Shown: positions 8,382 to 17,330 of the stretch, one piece after another
How the letters are laid out: each line of letters opens with the position of its first letter
How positions within the stretch are numbered: position 1 is the first letter of the stretch
DNA from: Bacillota bacterium
Lineage (GTDB): Bacteria; Bacillota; Desulfotomaculia; Desulfotomaculales; Ammonificaceae
Assembly (NCBI GenBank): GCA_040755295.1
Contig: JBFMBK010000004.1
Location: forward strand, 1 to 64,000
Direction of reading: 5' to 3'
Length of the DNA: 64,000 nucleotides
Position numbers and translations under genes: made by a program
Notes under the pieces: generated by a model
The model's database searches: none
Told to the model about the DNA's origin: nothing
The model's input: only the letters and a program-made list of their open reading frames with translations

Positions 8382-11027
8382 ATGGCCGAGAAGACACTGC
8401 CGACCGTTTACGCGCCGGAGCAGGTCGAGGAAAAATGGTACCGGTTCTGGGAGGAAGGACGCTTCTTCAGCGCCGCTGTTGATCCCGGGAAAAACCCTTT
8501 TTGTATCGTGATGCCGCCGCCCAACGTCACGGGAGAGCTGCACATGGGCCACGCCCTTGACAATACGCTCCAGGACGTTTTAATCCGGTGGCGCCGGATG
8601 CAGGGTTACGCCGCCCTTTGGCTGCCGGGGACGGACCATGCGGGAATCGCCACCCAGGCGCGGGTTGAAGCGATGCTTGCCAAAGAAGGGACATCCCGCC
8701 ACGAACTCGGAAGGGAGCAGTTCCTCGAACAGGTTTGGTCCTGGAAGGAGAAATACGGCAACCGCATCACGCAGCAGTTGCGACGCCTGGGGGCATCCTG
8801 TGACTGGGACCGGGAGCGGTTCACGATGGATGCGGGATGCTCGGAGGCGGTAAAAGAGGTTTTTTTAAAGCTTTACGCCCGGGGGCTCATTTACAGGGGC
8901 AGTTATATTGTCAACTGGTGCCCGCACTGCCGGACCGTGATTTCCGACATTGAGGTCGAACACAAGGATACGGCCGGCAACCTTTACTACATCAAATATC
9001 CGGTCAAAAACGAAGACCGTTTTGTGGCAATCGCCACCACCCGTCCGGAAACGATGCTCGGCGATACGGCCGTGGCGGTCAACCCCGCCGACGAGCGCTA
9101 CCGGGAGCTTATCGGACGGGTTATAGTCCTGCCGCTGGCCGGGCGGGAAATCCCGGTCATCGCCGACGCGCACGTCGAAACGGAGTTCGGTACGGGAGCG
9201 CTGAAGGTGACACCCGCGCACGATCCGAACGACTTCGAGATCGGCGGCCGCCACAACCTGCCGGCGGTGCGGGTGATCGACCAGGACGGCCGGATGACGC
9301 CGGAGGCCGGCGCGCGCTATACGGGGCTCGACCGGTGGGAGTGCCGGAAACTGGTCGTCCGGGATCTTGAGGCGCAGGGTCTGCTGGTAAAGGTCGAGGA
9401 CCTGAACCACGCCGTGGGACACTGCTACCGCTGCGATACGGTCATCGAACCCCTGGTTTCGAAGCAGTGGTTCGTGCGGATGAAACCGCTAGCCGAACCT
9501 GCGATCGACGCTGCGCGTGAAGGCCGGGTGGAGTTCGTGCCGGAGCGTTTCACGCGAATCTACCTGCACTGGCTGGAAAACATCCGGGACTGGTGCATCT
9601 CACGCCAGCTTTGGTGGGGACACCGAATCCCCGTCTGGTACTGCGCGGATTGCGGTGAAACGGCCGCTTCAGGGCGGGAGGTCCATGAGTGTCCGAACTG
9701 CGGCTCGGCGCGGGTGGAGCAGGACCCCGACGTGCTCGACACCTGGTTTTCTTCGGCGCTGTGGCCTTTTTCCACCCTGGGCTGGCCGAAAGATACCGCC
9801 GACCTCAAATATTTCTACCCGACCGCGGTGCTCGTCACCGGACGCGACATTATCTTTTTCTGGGTGGCGCGGATGCTTTTTATGGGGCTGGCCTTCAAGG
9901 AGAAAGTGCCTTTCAGGGAGGTCTTCATCCACGGCCTGGTGCTGGACGCTCTGGGACGCAAGATGTCCAAATCGCTCGGCAACGGTGTCGACCCGATCGA
10001 TGTGATAGAAAGCCACGGCGCCGACAGCCTGCGGTTCATGCTCATAACCGGGAATACTCCCGGAAACGACTTGCGTTTCAATTACGAGAAACTGGACGGC
10101 GCGCGAAACTTTGTCAACAAGCTCTGGAACGCCTCGCGGTTCGTACTGATGAACCTTGACATCGAAGGTACGGGGGCGGAGGCCCCGGCGGAAGCCGAAC
10201 TGAGCGACCGCTGGATACTCAGCCGTTACCGGGGCGCGGTTGAAAGGGCCACAGCGGGACTTGAGGCATATGAACTCGGCGAGGCGGCGCGGGCGCTTTA
10301 CGAGTTTGTCTGGGACGAATTTTGCGACTGGTATGTGGAGCTGGCAAAGCCCCGGTTGTACCGCGGTACACCCGGGGAGGCGGCGACAGCCCGGACGGTT
10401 TTGCGCGAGGTTTTGGGAGGCATACTAAGGCTTCTGCACCCGTTCATTCCCTTCGTCACCGAGGAGATTTGGAGCCGTCTCGATAAAGACGGGGCGCCGT
10501 TGATTCGACAGTCCTGGCCGGAGCAAAGGCCGGGGGCGGAAGACCCGGAAGCGGAGGAAGAGATGGGCCTGATCATTGAAGTGATCCGGGCGGTGCGGCA
10601 CGTCAGGGCGGAAATGAACGTGCCCCCCGGGCGGCGGGCCGCTCTGGTTCTGGTTGCCCCGGATGAAAGAGTGCGGGGCATTATTAAAAAGGGAAAGGGA
10701 TACATTGAGGAACTGGCTGTCGGGTCTGTAACACTGGCCGCGGAGCTTACGGCGAAGCCGGCGCAGGCGGCCCACGCCGTTGCGGCGGGAGTGGAGGTGT
10801 TCATGCCCCTCGGCGGGCTGGTGGACATGGAAAAGGAACGCGCGCGGCTGGCCCGGGAGATAGAAGCGGTGGGAAAGGAACTTATCCGGGTCGAAGGAAA
10901 ACTCGCCAACTCCGGGTTCCTGTCCAAGGCCCCGGCAGAGGTGGTGGCCGGGGAGCGGGAGAAACGGGACGAGCTTGCCGCGAAGCGGGAGGCGCTGCAA
11001 AACCGGCGGAGGATGCTGGAGGAATAG
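8382..11027 (+). CDS. valS: Valyl-tRNA synthetase
   Basis: 881 residues; class I synthetase charging tRNA-Val, with editing of threonine. Signature 1 [16 protein letters not shown] (HMGH near residue 53), the CP1 editing domain in the middle, zinc-type cysteine pairs (CADCGE, CPNCGS), signature 2 [10 protein letters not shown] (near 527), the anticodon-binding domain, and the C-terminal coiled coil typical of ValRS ([20 protein letters not shown]). ATG with GGAGG 8 nt upstream. Upstream of folC as in many Bacillota, here with a transposase gene in between. Confidence 0.97.
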   Translation: MAEKTLPTVYAPEQVEEKWYRFWEEGRFFSAAVDPGKNPFCIVMPPPNVTGELHMGHALDNTLQDVLIRWRRMQGYAALWLPGTDHAGIATQARVEAMLAKEGTSRHELGREQFLEQVWSWKEKYGNRITQQLRRLGASCDWDRERFTMDAGCSEAVKEVFLKLYARGLIYRGSYIVNWCPHCRTVISDIEVEHKDTAGNLYYIKYPVKNEDRFVAIATTRPETMLGDTAVAVNPADERYRELIGRVIVLPLAGREIPVIADAHVETEFGTGALKVTPAHDPNDFEIGGRHNLPAVRVIDQDGRMTPEAGARYTGLDRWECRKLVVRDLEAQGLLVKVEDLNHAVGHCYRCDTVIEPLVSKQWFVRMKPLAEPAIDAAREGRVEFVPERFTRIYLHWLENIRDWCISRQLWWGHRIPVWYCADCGETAASGREVHECPNCGSARVEQDPDVLDTWFSSALWPFSTLGWPKDTADLKYFYPTAVLVTGRDIIFFWVARMLFMGLAFKEKVPFREVFIHGLVLDALGRKMSKSLGNGVDPIDVIESHGADSLRFMLITGNTPGNDLRFNYEKLDGARNFVNKLWNASRFVLMNLDIEGTGAEAPAEAELSDRWILSRYRGAVERATAGLEAYELGEAARALYEFVWDEFCDWYVELAKPRLYRGTPGEAATARTVLREVLGGILRLLHPFIPFVTEEIWSRLDKDGAPLIRQSWPEQRPGAEDPEAEEEMGLIIEVIRAVRHVRAEMNVPPGRRAALVLVAPDERVRGIIKKGKGYIEELAVGSVTLAAELTAKPAQAAHAVAAGVEVFMPLGGLVDMEKERARLAREIEAVGKELIRVEGKLANSGFLSKAPAEVVAGEREKRDELAAKREALQNRRRMLEE

Positions 11028-11040
11028 TCAGTAGTCGCGG

Positions 11041-11070
11041 GTAGGCCGGAATAAGCGCAGCGTTTCCGGC
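11041..11070 (+). repeat. REP element 1, next to RAYT
   Basis: GTAGGCCGGAATAAGCGCAG continuing to CGTTTCCGGC; the GCCGGAA and TTCCGGC ends pair. It lies directly upstream of the transposase gene. Confidence 0.75.
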
Positions 11071-11092
11071 GGTCGAATACGGGAGGAAGACC

Positions 11093-11611
11093 TTGAGCGA
11101 TTACAGGCGGTTATACGTACCAGGTGGCACTTACTTTTTTACCGTGGTAACCTACAACCGTCAGCGATGGTTTGCGGACGAGGCCAATGTTACGCTGCTG
11201 CGGGAGGCGTTCCGGTACACCCTGCGGAGGAGGCTGTTTTTGCTGAGTGCGATTGTGGTGCTGCCGGATCACCTGCATTGCATTTGGACATTACCGGCGG
11301 GGGATGCTGATTTTTCGGGACGGTGGCAAATCCTTAAGAGCTGTTTTTCTCGCCGCGTTCCGGCCTCCACCCGGAGAGAAGGTAGTAAAACGATATGGAA
11401 GCCGAGGTTTTGGGAGCATCTAATCCGGGATGAGGACGATCTGCACCGCCACTTGGATTATATTCATTATAACCCGGTCAAGCACGGCCTTGCGGTTGCA
11501 CCCGGGGATTGGTCACACAGTTCTTTTGGGCATTTTGTGCGCCGGGGTTGGTACGAAACGGATTGGGGGCGTGCTGAACCGGAGAAGATTGTAGGAATGG
11601 ATTTGGATTAG
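11093..11611 (+). CDS. rayT: REP-associated tyrosine transposase (RAYT, Y1/IS200-like)
   Basis: 172 residues, full length for the RAYT group of single-domain HUH endonucleases, which nick single-stranded DNA at REP hairpins. HUH motif His60-Leu61-His62 within VVLPDHLHCIW; catalytic Tyr in LDYIHYNPVKHG (Tyr126 of HYNP, Tyr123 alternative); a basic WKPRFWEHLIRDEDD segment. TTG start with GGGAGGAAG upstream. REP copies occur on both sides (11041-11070, 11614-11687, 11712-11746), which is the defining arrangement. Inserted between valS and folC, which are otherwise usually adjacent. The reading frame is intact, so it may still be active. Confidence 0.92.
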   Translation: MSDYRRLYVPGGTYFFTVVTYNRQRWFADEANVTLLREAFRYTLRRRLFLLSAIVVLPDHLHCIWTLPAGDADFSGRWQILKSCFSRRVPASTRREGSKTIWKPRFWEHLIRDEDDLHRHLDYIHYNPVKHGLAVAPGDWSHSSFGHFVRRGWYETDWGRAEPEKIVGMDLD

Positions 11612-11613
11612 GT

Positions 11614-11687
11614 TGCCGGAAACGGCCTACTACATGTGGCACAGAGTCGAAAGCGAGTAGGCCGGAATAAGCGATAGCGTTTCCGGC
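11614..11687. repeat. REP elements 2 and 3 (inverted pair)
   Basis: GCCGGAAACGGCCTAC (11615-11630, reversed orientation) and GTAGGCCGGAATAAGCGATA to TTTCCGGC (11657-11687, direct). Together they form a BIME-like doublet downstream of the RAYT gene. Confidence 0.75.
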
Positions 11688-11711
11688 GTCTGGATATGGT
11701 GTCTCCGTTTT

Positions 11712-11746
11712 TGCCGGAAACGGCCTTCAGCCTTATTCCGGCCTAC
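11712..11746 (-). repeat. REP element 4
   Basis: TGCCGGAAACGGCCTTCAGC to TTATTCCGGCCTAC, the inverted partner of the copy at 11657-11687; together they could form a long hairpin in the RNA before folC. Confidence 0.75.
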
Positions 11747-11780
11747 GGGAGGAACTAAATCCTTATTAGAAAGGCGTTCC

Positions 11781-13115
11781 ATGACTTACGAAGAAGCGGT
11801 GGATTATATCCAAAATGCGGCGGCGGCGGGGATCAGGCCCGGACTCGAAAGGATCCGGGCGCTCGCGGCGCGCCTCGGTAATCCCCAGCAGCGTCTCAAG
11901 TGCGTCCACGTGGGGGGGACTAACGGTAAGGGTTCGGTCTGCGCCATGCTGACGGCGATGCTTGTCGAAAGCGGGTATAAGGTCGGAACGTTTACCTCGC
12001 CGCACCTCCATTCTTATACGGAACGCTTTCGCATCAACGGCCGGGATCTGCCGCCGGAGCGTTTCGGCGCCCTGGCCGCCGGGGTGCGGCCCGAGCTTGA
12101 AGTCCTGCGGGCGGGCGGTGTGATACCTACGGAGTTCGAAATCCATGCCGCGCTGGCGTTTCTTTATTTTAACGAGGAAGCGGTGGACGTTGCGGTGGTG
12201 GAAGTCGGCCTGGGCGGCAGGTACGACGCCACGAACATCATTTCGCCGGAAGTGGCGGTAATCACCAACGTTACGGTCGACCACACCGACTACCTCGGGG
12301 ACAGCATCCTGCAGATCGCCGGGGAAAAAGCAGGGATAATCAAGCACGGGACGCCGGTGGTGACGGCGGCCGTAGGAGAGGCGCTGGAAGTGATCGAACA
12401 GGCGTGTCGTGCGAAGAACGCTCCGCTTTTTGTTTCAGGGAGGGATTTCTATCCGGTCGGACGAGGCGCCGGTCTTTCGGGGCAAAAACTTGCGGACCTC
12501 CTGCCTCCATTTTCAGGCCAGGAATTTGACGTTTACGGCTGGTGGGGCGCGGATGAGGGGCTCAGGATAAGGCTTTTGGGCCGTCATCAGCTTAAAAACG
12601 CCGCCTGCGCGGTGGCGGCGGTAAGGCTGCTGGAGGAACAGGGCCGGCGGCTCGGCGGAACCGCGGTAAGGGCCGGACTGGCCTCGGCGGTGTGGCCCGG
12701 ACGTCTTGAGGTGGTGCGCGACAGCCCCCTGGTCATTCTGGACGGGGCGCATAACGCCGCCGGAGCGGCGGCGCTTAAAAACGCGCTGGAAGACTATTTT
12801 CCGGGACGGCGTCTGGTTCTCGTGCTGGGGATGCTGGCCGACAAGGAACGCTCCGAGGCGGCGGCGAAACTCTGTCCTTTGGCGGCCGCGGTGGTCGTGA
12901 CGCGCCCGCCGGGTTCGCGCGCCGGGAACTGGCGGGAACTGGCGGGATCGGCCCGGGAGCACGCGCCCAGAGTTTATGAAATAGAGGATATTCCCGCAGC
13001 GGTGTCGCAGGCTGTCACGCTTGCCGGACCGAAGGACCTGGTTGTGGTCACGGGGTCGCTCTACCTCATCGCCGAGGCGCGAGCGGTTTTACGCGATAAT
13101 AAGGGTCCTCTTTGA
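11781..13115 (+). CDS. folC: Folylpolyglutamate synthase / dihydrofolate synthase
   Basis: 444 residues of the Mur ligase fold; adds glutamate to (dihydro)folate using ATP. P-loop VGGTNGKGSVCAML near residue 45, SPHLHSYTERFRING substrate loop, VEVGLGGRYDATNII, TVDHTDYLG, and the C-terminal domain with LEVVRDSPLVILDGAHNAAG. ATG start; ribosome site AGAAAGG is modest. The next gene downstream (DUF3243) is in the same direction about 115 bp away. Confidence 0.95.
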   Translation: MTYEEAVDYIQNAAAAGIRPGLERIRALAARLGNPQQRLKCVHVGGTNGKGSVCAMLTAMLVESGYKVGTFTSPHLHSYTERFRINGRDLPPERFGALAAGVRPELEVLRAGGVIPTEFEIHAALAFLYFNEEAVDVAVVEVGLGGRYDATNIISPEVAVITNVTVDHTDYLGDSILQIAGEKAGIIKHGTPVVTAAVGEALEVIEQACRAKNAPLFVSGRDFYPVGRGAGLSGQKLADLLPPFSGQEFDVYGWWGADEGLRIRLLGRHQLKNAACAVAAVRLLEEQGRRLGGTAVRAGLASAVWPGRLEVVRDSPLVILDGAHNAAGAAALKNALEDYFPGRRLVLVLGMLADKERSEAAAKLCPLAAAVVVTRPPGSRAGNWRELAGSAREHAPRVYEIEDIPAAVSQAVTLAGPKDLVVVTGSLYLIAEARAVLRDNKGPL

Positions 13116-13232
13116 GGTACCACACTCCTGTTACTTAATTCTATATTAATTCCTTCGTGCACTCCGTCCTGAATTAAGGCAAACAAACGCGGCATACTAA
13201 AAATAGGTTAAAAGGTGGGGAGGAACCGGCCT

Positions 13233-13496
13233 TTGGAGGTCGACCTCGGCTGGAATGAATTCAAAGAATGGCTCGGGAAGGGCCTCAAGGCGCTGCGGCT
13301 TGTTGGCGTCTCCGACGAAAACACCGAGGATATAGGCTACCATTTTGGCGAATTCCTCAACCGCCATATCGATCCGTCAAACCGGGAACAGCGTCTGATT
13401 AAAGAGTTATGGGATCAGGGGACCGCAAACGAACGCCGGGTGCTGGCTTCTATGGTGTCGAGACTGGTTGAACGCGAAACCCTCGAACGCAAGTAG
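13233..13496 (+). CDS. DUF3243 domain protein
   Basis: About 87 residues, a small conserved protein of Bacillota with unknown function. Seen: WNEFKEWLGKGLKALRLVGV, GYHFGEFLNRHIDP, EQRLIKELWDQG and ASMVSRLVERE, matching the DUF3243 pattern (short helical protein, VDPxNxEQRLLKELW). The TTG at 13233 is favoured because GGGGAGGAA sits 8-9 nt before it; a longer start at GTG 13215 has no ribosome site. Its frequent place after folC supports the call. Confidence 0.85.
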   Translation: MEVDLGWNEFKEWLGKGLKALRLVGVSDENTEDIGYHFGEFLNRHIDPSNREQRLIKELWDQGTANERRVLASMVSRLVERETLERK

Positions 13497-13554
13497 CCGT
13501 CCCAATTAGGCGATAAAGCGGTGCCCGACGAAACAACGGAGGGCCGGGAGAAAC

Positions 13555-13735
13555 CCTGATTCAGGAGACAGTAGGCAGTAGAAAGGGGATTCTTTCCTAA
13601 TCCGGACAAGCCACAATCAATATTTCAATCTGTGATCAATTGATTTTTTCTTCGGTTGGGGCTTGTTACCGAGTTGCTGTTTTCTGTCTCCTTGCTTCTA
13701 CATTCTATATTCCGCCTCCTATATTCTTTAAGTTC
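13555..13735. repeat. Heptamer inverted repeat between convergent genes
   Basis: Purine arm (GAGACAGTAGGCAGTAGAAA) at 13564-13583 and pyrimidine arm (CTTGCTTCTACATTCTATAT) at 13690-13711 in the gap between DUF3243 and the cytochrome b gene; a fold-back here could stop transcription from both sides. Confidence 0.65.
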
Positions 13736-14303
13736 CACGTTCGTAATAACCGGTAAAGATAGATTTCAGTATCCCCACGCTGTCGGTGAGATTTAGGTAT
13801 ATGTGATAGGCAATGGTTGCCGCTGTGAATAGGGCAGTGTGATAGGCTATGCTCCTGAGCCGGTTCAGGCCGCCGATCCATTTTATGGGACGGGCGAAGA
13901 CTTTGGGAGCGTATAGTAGAAAGCCTGCGGGCAGCATGACAAGCGCCAGGAGCGGCCATGCGGTGTACAGAAACTTCTTGCCGGGGTTATACTTACGGAA
14001 CTCCGGTTTCTTGGAGGTGAGGTAAAGTTCGTATTTGGCGAAGTGGGGCAGTCTTTTTAAGTCATAGCGGTCGGGAACGATCATCCGCCAGTCACGGCGT
14101 ATAATGCCGTAATAAACACGGGCGATAAAACCACAGGTGAACAAGAACCCGGCGATTACGTGGATCTTCCGTGCCACCCGCATGCTGCCCCACTTCGGCG
14201 GACTGCTTATGTAGAAACCGCTAACGAGGAGAGCGATCGCCAGCGGCGCCAGCGTCCAGTGGAAGAGCCTGACGGGCAACGGGTGCCGGGATTGGATGGT
14301 CAC
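13728..14303 (-). CDS. Hydrogenase-type cytochrome b
   Basis: 191 residues, four membrane helices, of the Ni/Fe-hydrogenase b-type cytochrome (cytochrome b561-like) family that passes electrons from the hydrogenase to menaquinone. Heme-ligand histidines are visible in RLFHWTLAPLAIALL (helix 1), ARKIHVIAGFLF (helix 2), and AYHTALFTAATIAYHIYL (late helix). Start ATG at 14303, 26 nt after the large-subunit stop, so it is the last gene of the leftward hydrogenase locus. No separate maturation protease follows. Confidence 0.9.
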   Translation of the reverse strand: MTIQSRHPLPVRLFHWTLAPLAIALLVSGFYISSPPKWGSMRVARKIHVIAGFLFTCGFIARVYYGIIRRDWRMIVPDRYDLKRLPHFAKYELYLTSKKPEFRKYNPGKKFLYTAWPLLALVMLPAGFLLYAPKVFARPIKWIGGLNRLRSIAYHTALFTAATIAYHIYLNLTDSVGILKSIFTGYYERGT

Positions 14304-14329
14304 GAATCCTCACCTCAATTTAAAAACAG

Positions 14330-15736
14330 TCACAGAATATATTCTTTAATTTTTTTCCCCGAAATAATCAGATGCGTCGCGCATGAATAACACGGGTCGA
14401 AGGAACGGATGATGCGTCCCAATTCGATCGGTTCCCGGGGGTCCGCCACCGGTGTGCCGAGGAGCGCCTCCTCCACCGGGCCGGGTTCCCCGTTGTCGTC
14501 GCGGGGGGAGAAGTTCCATGCGGACGGCGTGATGATGTTGTAGCCTGCAATCCGCCCGCCTTCGACGCGGAGGTAGTGCAGGAGGCACCCCCGCATGGAA
14601 CCGGTCAGGCCGAGGGCTTCGCCGGCCTTAGGCACTTCGAAAGGGGTAAAAATCGGCTCGTCCGGTTCCAATTCCTCCAGCCATCGGTTCATCAGGCCGC
14701 AGAGCATATCTGTTTCCAGCACCCGGGCCATGATCCGGTCCATCGCCGAAACACCGCGCCGGTACTTGTCTAAAATCCATAGGCGGGCCAGCGGCCCTCC
14801 CTCAAACGCCTTGCCCCGATAGCGCGGGGCTTTGATCCAGGAGTAGGCGCCGGGCTTTCCGGGTTTTGGCTCGGTATGCCGGGCGGTGGGTTTGTCGGAA
14901 CGAGTGTCTTCTTCGTAGTAGGCGTAGCGCAGGTGCTCCGCGATGAACGCCGGGTCGAATACTTCAAAGCTGTCACCGTCAAACACACCGCCGGGGAAGT
15001 AAAAACGCTTGCGTTTGGCGTCTTGAGGGAACATGCCGAAAACGAGTAAACGCATCGGCCGTTTTCCGAGTTCATAGTACTCCGGATAGGCTTCCGCGAT
15101 GACCCGGGCGTCGGGAACCATCTTATCCTTCACAAAACGGCTGATCAGGTTGAGCTTGGACTGCAGATCGAGCAGCACCGCTCCGTCGGGGGGCACAGTG
15201 GCGCCGCCGGCCAGGACGGCGTGCTGGAACGGCGCTTTACCCCCGAGTACGGCGAGCATCTCGTGCGCGATACGGCTCATGTCCGCGGCCTCAAAGTAGT
15301 GTTCCAAAAGCCGCCGGTTTAACTGCGGGGAAAGACGGTAATCGCGCCGGTAACGCGGGCTGAAGGGCGGGTGGTCCGGCCCGGGGATATAATCGAGCAG
15401 ACCGAGAAGATAGAATTGCCGGAGATGATTCTGAAGGGTATCCGCGGCAAGAATGAGGTTTCGGAGCAGGTTGCCGTTTTCCGGCGGGTGGGTTCCCGCA
15501 AGGTTCTCCAGGGCGAAGGCGGCGGCCGTCGCATGGGCGCTGGAACAAATGCCGCATATCCTTTCGGTGAAATAAGGGGCGTCCCGGGGGTCGCGCCCCC
15601 GGAGCATGATCTCAAAACCCCGGAAAACGAGAGTGGCAAACCGGCAGTCCACCATCCTGCCGTCTTCAATGGTTATTTCAACGTGTCCCCGGTTGTTCGC
15701 CCGGGTAACCGGGTCGATGACCACTTTCCTGCTCAA
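14330..15736 (-). CDS. [NiFe] hydrogenase large subunit
   Basis: 468 residues; catalytic subunit holding the NiFe(CN)2CO site. L1 motif RICGICSSAH with Cys61, Cys64 and His68; L2 motif DPCYSCATH with Cys449, Cys452 and His455, followed by 13 residues (LIISGKKIKEYIL) that a maturation endopeptidase would remove. N-terminus IDPVTRANNRGHVEITIEDG is standard. Order small-large-cytochrome b is that of respiratory group 1 enzymes, but L2 with YSCATH is not typical of the best known ones, so subgroup is left open. The promoter-proximal side borders about 590 bp of repeats that separate it from the small-subunit gene. Confidence 0.93.
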   Translation of the reverse strand: MSRKVVIDPVTRANNRGHVEITIEDGRMVDCRFATLVFRGFEIMLRGRDPRDAPYFTERICGICSSAHATAAAFALENLAGTHPPENGNLLRNLILAADTLQNHLRQFYLLGLLDYIPGPDHPPFSPRYRRDYRLSPQLNRRLLEHYFEAADMSRIAHEMLAVLGGKAPFQHAVLAGGATVPPDGAVLLDLQSKLNLISRFVKDKMVPDARVIAEAYPEYYELGKRPMRLLVFGMFPQDAKRKRFYFPGGVFDGDSFEVFDPAFIAEHLRYAYYEEDTRSDKPTARHTEPKPGKPGAYSWIKAPRYRGKAFEGGPLARLWILDKYRRGVSAMDRIMARVLETDMLCGLMNRWLEELEPDEPIFTPFEVPKAGEALGLTGSMRGCLLHYLRVEGGRIAGYNIITPSAWNFSPRDDNGEPGPVEEALLGTPVADPREPIELGRIIRSFDPCYSCATHLIISGKKIKEYIL

Positions 15737-15749
15737 TAAAGACTAATCC

Positions 15750-15895
15750 TTCTTTCGGCGGGCGCAACGATAAGCTTCGTAAAGCTTTGTCGGCGCCACC
15801 GGCCGGATGCTCACGTACGTTTCGAATACGCTCCGCTCCGTCCGGCGTCGTCCTTCGCGCTCTACTTGCTTCTCGCCGCGTTCCGTTCATGTTAC
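15750..15895 (+). repeat. 145-bp repeat, short form, copy a
   Basis: Runs from TTCTTTCGGCGGGCGCAACG to CGTTCCGTTCATGTTAC, with the core CTCACGTACGTTTCGAATAC and GCTCCGCTCCGTCCGGCGTC. Homologous to 38928-39070 (same orientation) and, reversed, to 36082-36228. Non-coding; placed inside the hydrogenase locus. Confidence 0.8.
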
Positions 15896-15979
15896 TCTCT
15901 TGCTTCTATGCAACCAAGCTTACGGGTCTCCCGGTTTTCGTTCTTCTGATGGTGCCACCCTTCGGTTGTATAGCTAACT

Positions 15980-16208
15980 CTTCTTTCGGCAGGGCGCCGC
16001 GATAAGCGACGCATTGCGGCGTGTTTCAGAAGTCAGATGCATGACGTCGGAAGTCGGAATTCTTGAAGGAATTCGCAGTTGTGAATTCCCACTTTGAATC
16101 TGACCTCTGACTTCTGGTCTCCGACCTCTAAGAACTGTACGCTCCGGCCCGTCCTTGCCAATCTTCCTTGCTCTGTTCGCTTCTCACGGCGTTTCGTTTA
16201 TGTTACAC
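15980..16208 (+). repeat. 145-bp repeat, long form with inserted hairpin, copy b
   Basis: Starts TTCTTTCGGCAGGGCGCCGC, breaks off at about 16026, carries a 103-bp hairpin insert (16027-16129; arms CAGAAGTCAGATGC and GACCTCTGACTTCTGG, centre GGAATTC...GAATTCC), then resumes with TGTACGCTCCGGCCCGTCCT and ends TTTCGTTTATGTTAC. The insert sits where copies a, c and d have the GGATGCTCACGTACGT core. The stretch 15896-15979 between copies a and b is partly similar tail sequence and has no gene. Confidence 0.75.
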
Positions 16209-16327
16209 TTCTGCAGTTGAGCAACACGCTTACGGTCAAACCGGAAACGCGCTCAATGTTCCTTTATTCATCATTCATCATTCCGCAATCATTATTGTAG
16301 TACGCGATGAATGCGGCAATGGATCCA

Positions 16328-17326
16328 TTACTTCCGACGCTGCGCAAGCCTCTTGAATATGCGCGAGGGCGTGTTTTGCCCCTTTTTGCCCTTCCGGAGC
16401 ACGTGGGCCAATCTTCCGGTGGCGATGTTTGCGGCCAGGTGGACGCCGATGCCGAGCGCGGTAGCGGCGCCCGTGATAATCCCCGCGCGGTCCGCGGCGA
16501 CTTTAACGCCGGGCAGACTGATGTCCGGGAGGTGCTCGAAAAAGGGCGACATCCCGTCCGGGAACTCCGGGCTCGTGCAGCCGATGCACGGGGTGTTGGC
16601 CCCCACCGGCCAGTTCGTGTGCCCGCCGCACCACGGGCGGACGGGGCAGTCGGCCCTGGTCACCGGTCCCTTGCAGCCGATCTTATACGTGCACCAAGGC
16701 TCTCCCGGTTTTTCCGCAAAGATGCTGTTTTCGAAGTAGTAGCGCCGCTGGCAGCGGTCGTGGATGGTTTCGCCGTAGTAAAGGACCGGGCGGTTGTTAT
16801 CGTCAAGGCGCGGCTCGCCGTAGCGCACGAGGTGGAAAAGGGTGCCCGCGATCCAGTCCGGGTGCACCGGGCAACCGGGCACGTTGATCACCTTTTGCGG
16901 TATGACTTTGTTTACGGGTTTGGAACCCGTGGGGTTCGGATGGGCGGCGTACGGCCCGCCGAAAGAGGCGCAGGTGCCGACGGCGACCACGTAATTCGCT
17001 CCGGCGGCAAGTTCGGTTACGGCCTGAAGCGCCGTCCACGGCTTGCCGTTGCGCTGTCCCACAACGCAGTAAAAACCTCCGGCGGCTGTCGGGATGGACC
17101 CCTCGACAACCAGGATGTAAGATCCTTTGGGTTCTCGAAGCGCTTGTTCGAGCACGCCCGTGGCGACGCCGCCTTCCCCCGCCATAAAGAACTCGTTAAA
17201 GGAAAAATGGAAAAGTTCCTCCACCATCTGGCGGTAGTCCGGGTGCAGCGAATTAAGCATGGAGATGGAATCTCCCGCACAGGTGTTGGTCATGAGCCAG
17301 ATTATCTTTGTTTTATTTTGCAGCAT
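16328..17326 (-). CDS. [NiFe] hydrogenase small subunit, no Tat signal, CxxD proximal motif
   Basis: 332 residues; electron-transfer subunit with three FeS clusters. Proximal cluster ligands: Cys16 in TNTCAGDS, then GTCASFGG and PGCPVHPDW. The position of the second Cys of the usual CTGCSES is Asp19, as in the 3Cys-1Asp proximal cluster known from actinobacterial-type (group 1h) and Huc-like (2a) enzymes. Distal and medial cluster motifs CTYKIGCKGP, NWPVGANTPCIGC and SPEFPD follow. The C-terminal hydrophobic stretch GIITGAATALGIGVHLAANI could anchor it to cytochrome b. There is no twin-arginine signal, and only 4 nt separate its ATG from the upstream gene, so a lost signal is unlikely. Confidence 0.92.
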   Translation of the reverse strand: MLQNKTKIIWLMTNTCAGDSISMLNSLHPDYRQMVEELFHFSFNEFFMAGEGGVATGVLEQALREPKGSYILVVEGSIPTAAGGFYCVVGQRNGKPWTALQAVTELAAGANYVVAVGTCASFGGPYAAHPNPTGSKPVNKVIPQKVINVPGCPVHPDWIAGTLFHLVRYGEPRLDDNNRPVLYYGETIHDRCQRRYYFENSIFAEKPGEPWCTYKIGCKGPVTRADCPVRPWCGGHTNWPVGANTPCIGCTSPEFPDGMSPFFEHLPDISLPGVKVAADRAGIITGAATALGIGVHLAANIATGRLAHVLRKGKKGQNTPSRIFKRLAQRRK

Positions 17327-17330
17327 TCTT

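Noticed and set aside
14330-15736. Selenocysteine in the hydrogenase large subunit
   Set aside because: Both L1 and L2 carry Cys codons at all four metal-ligand places; no TGA is in frame.
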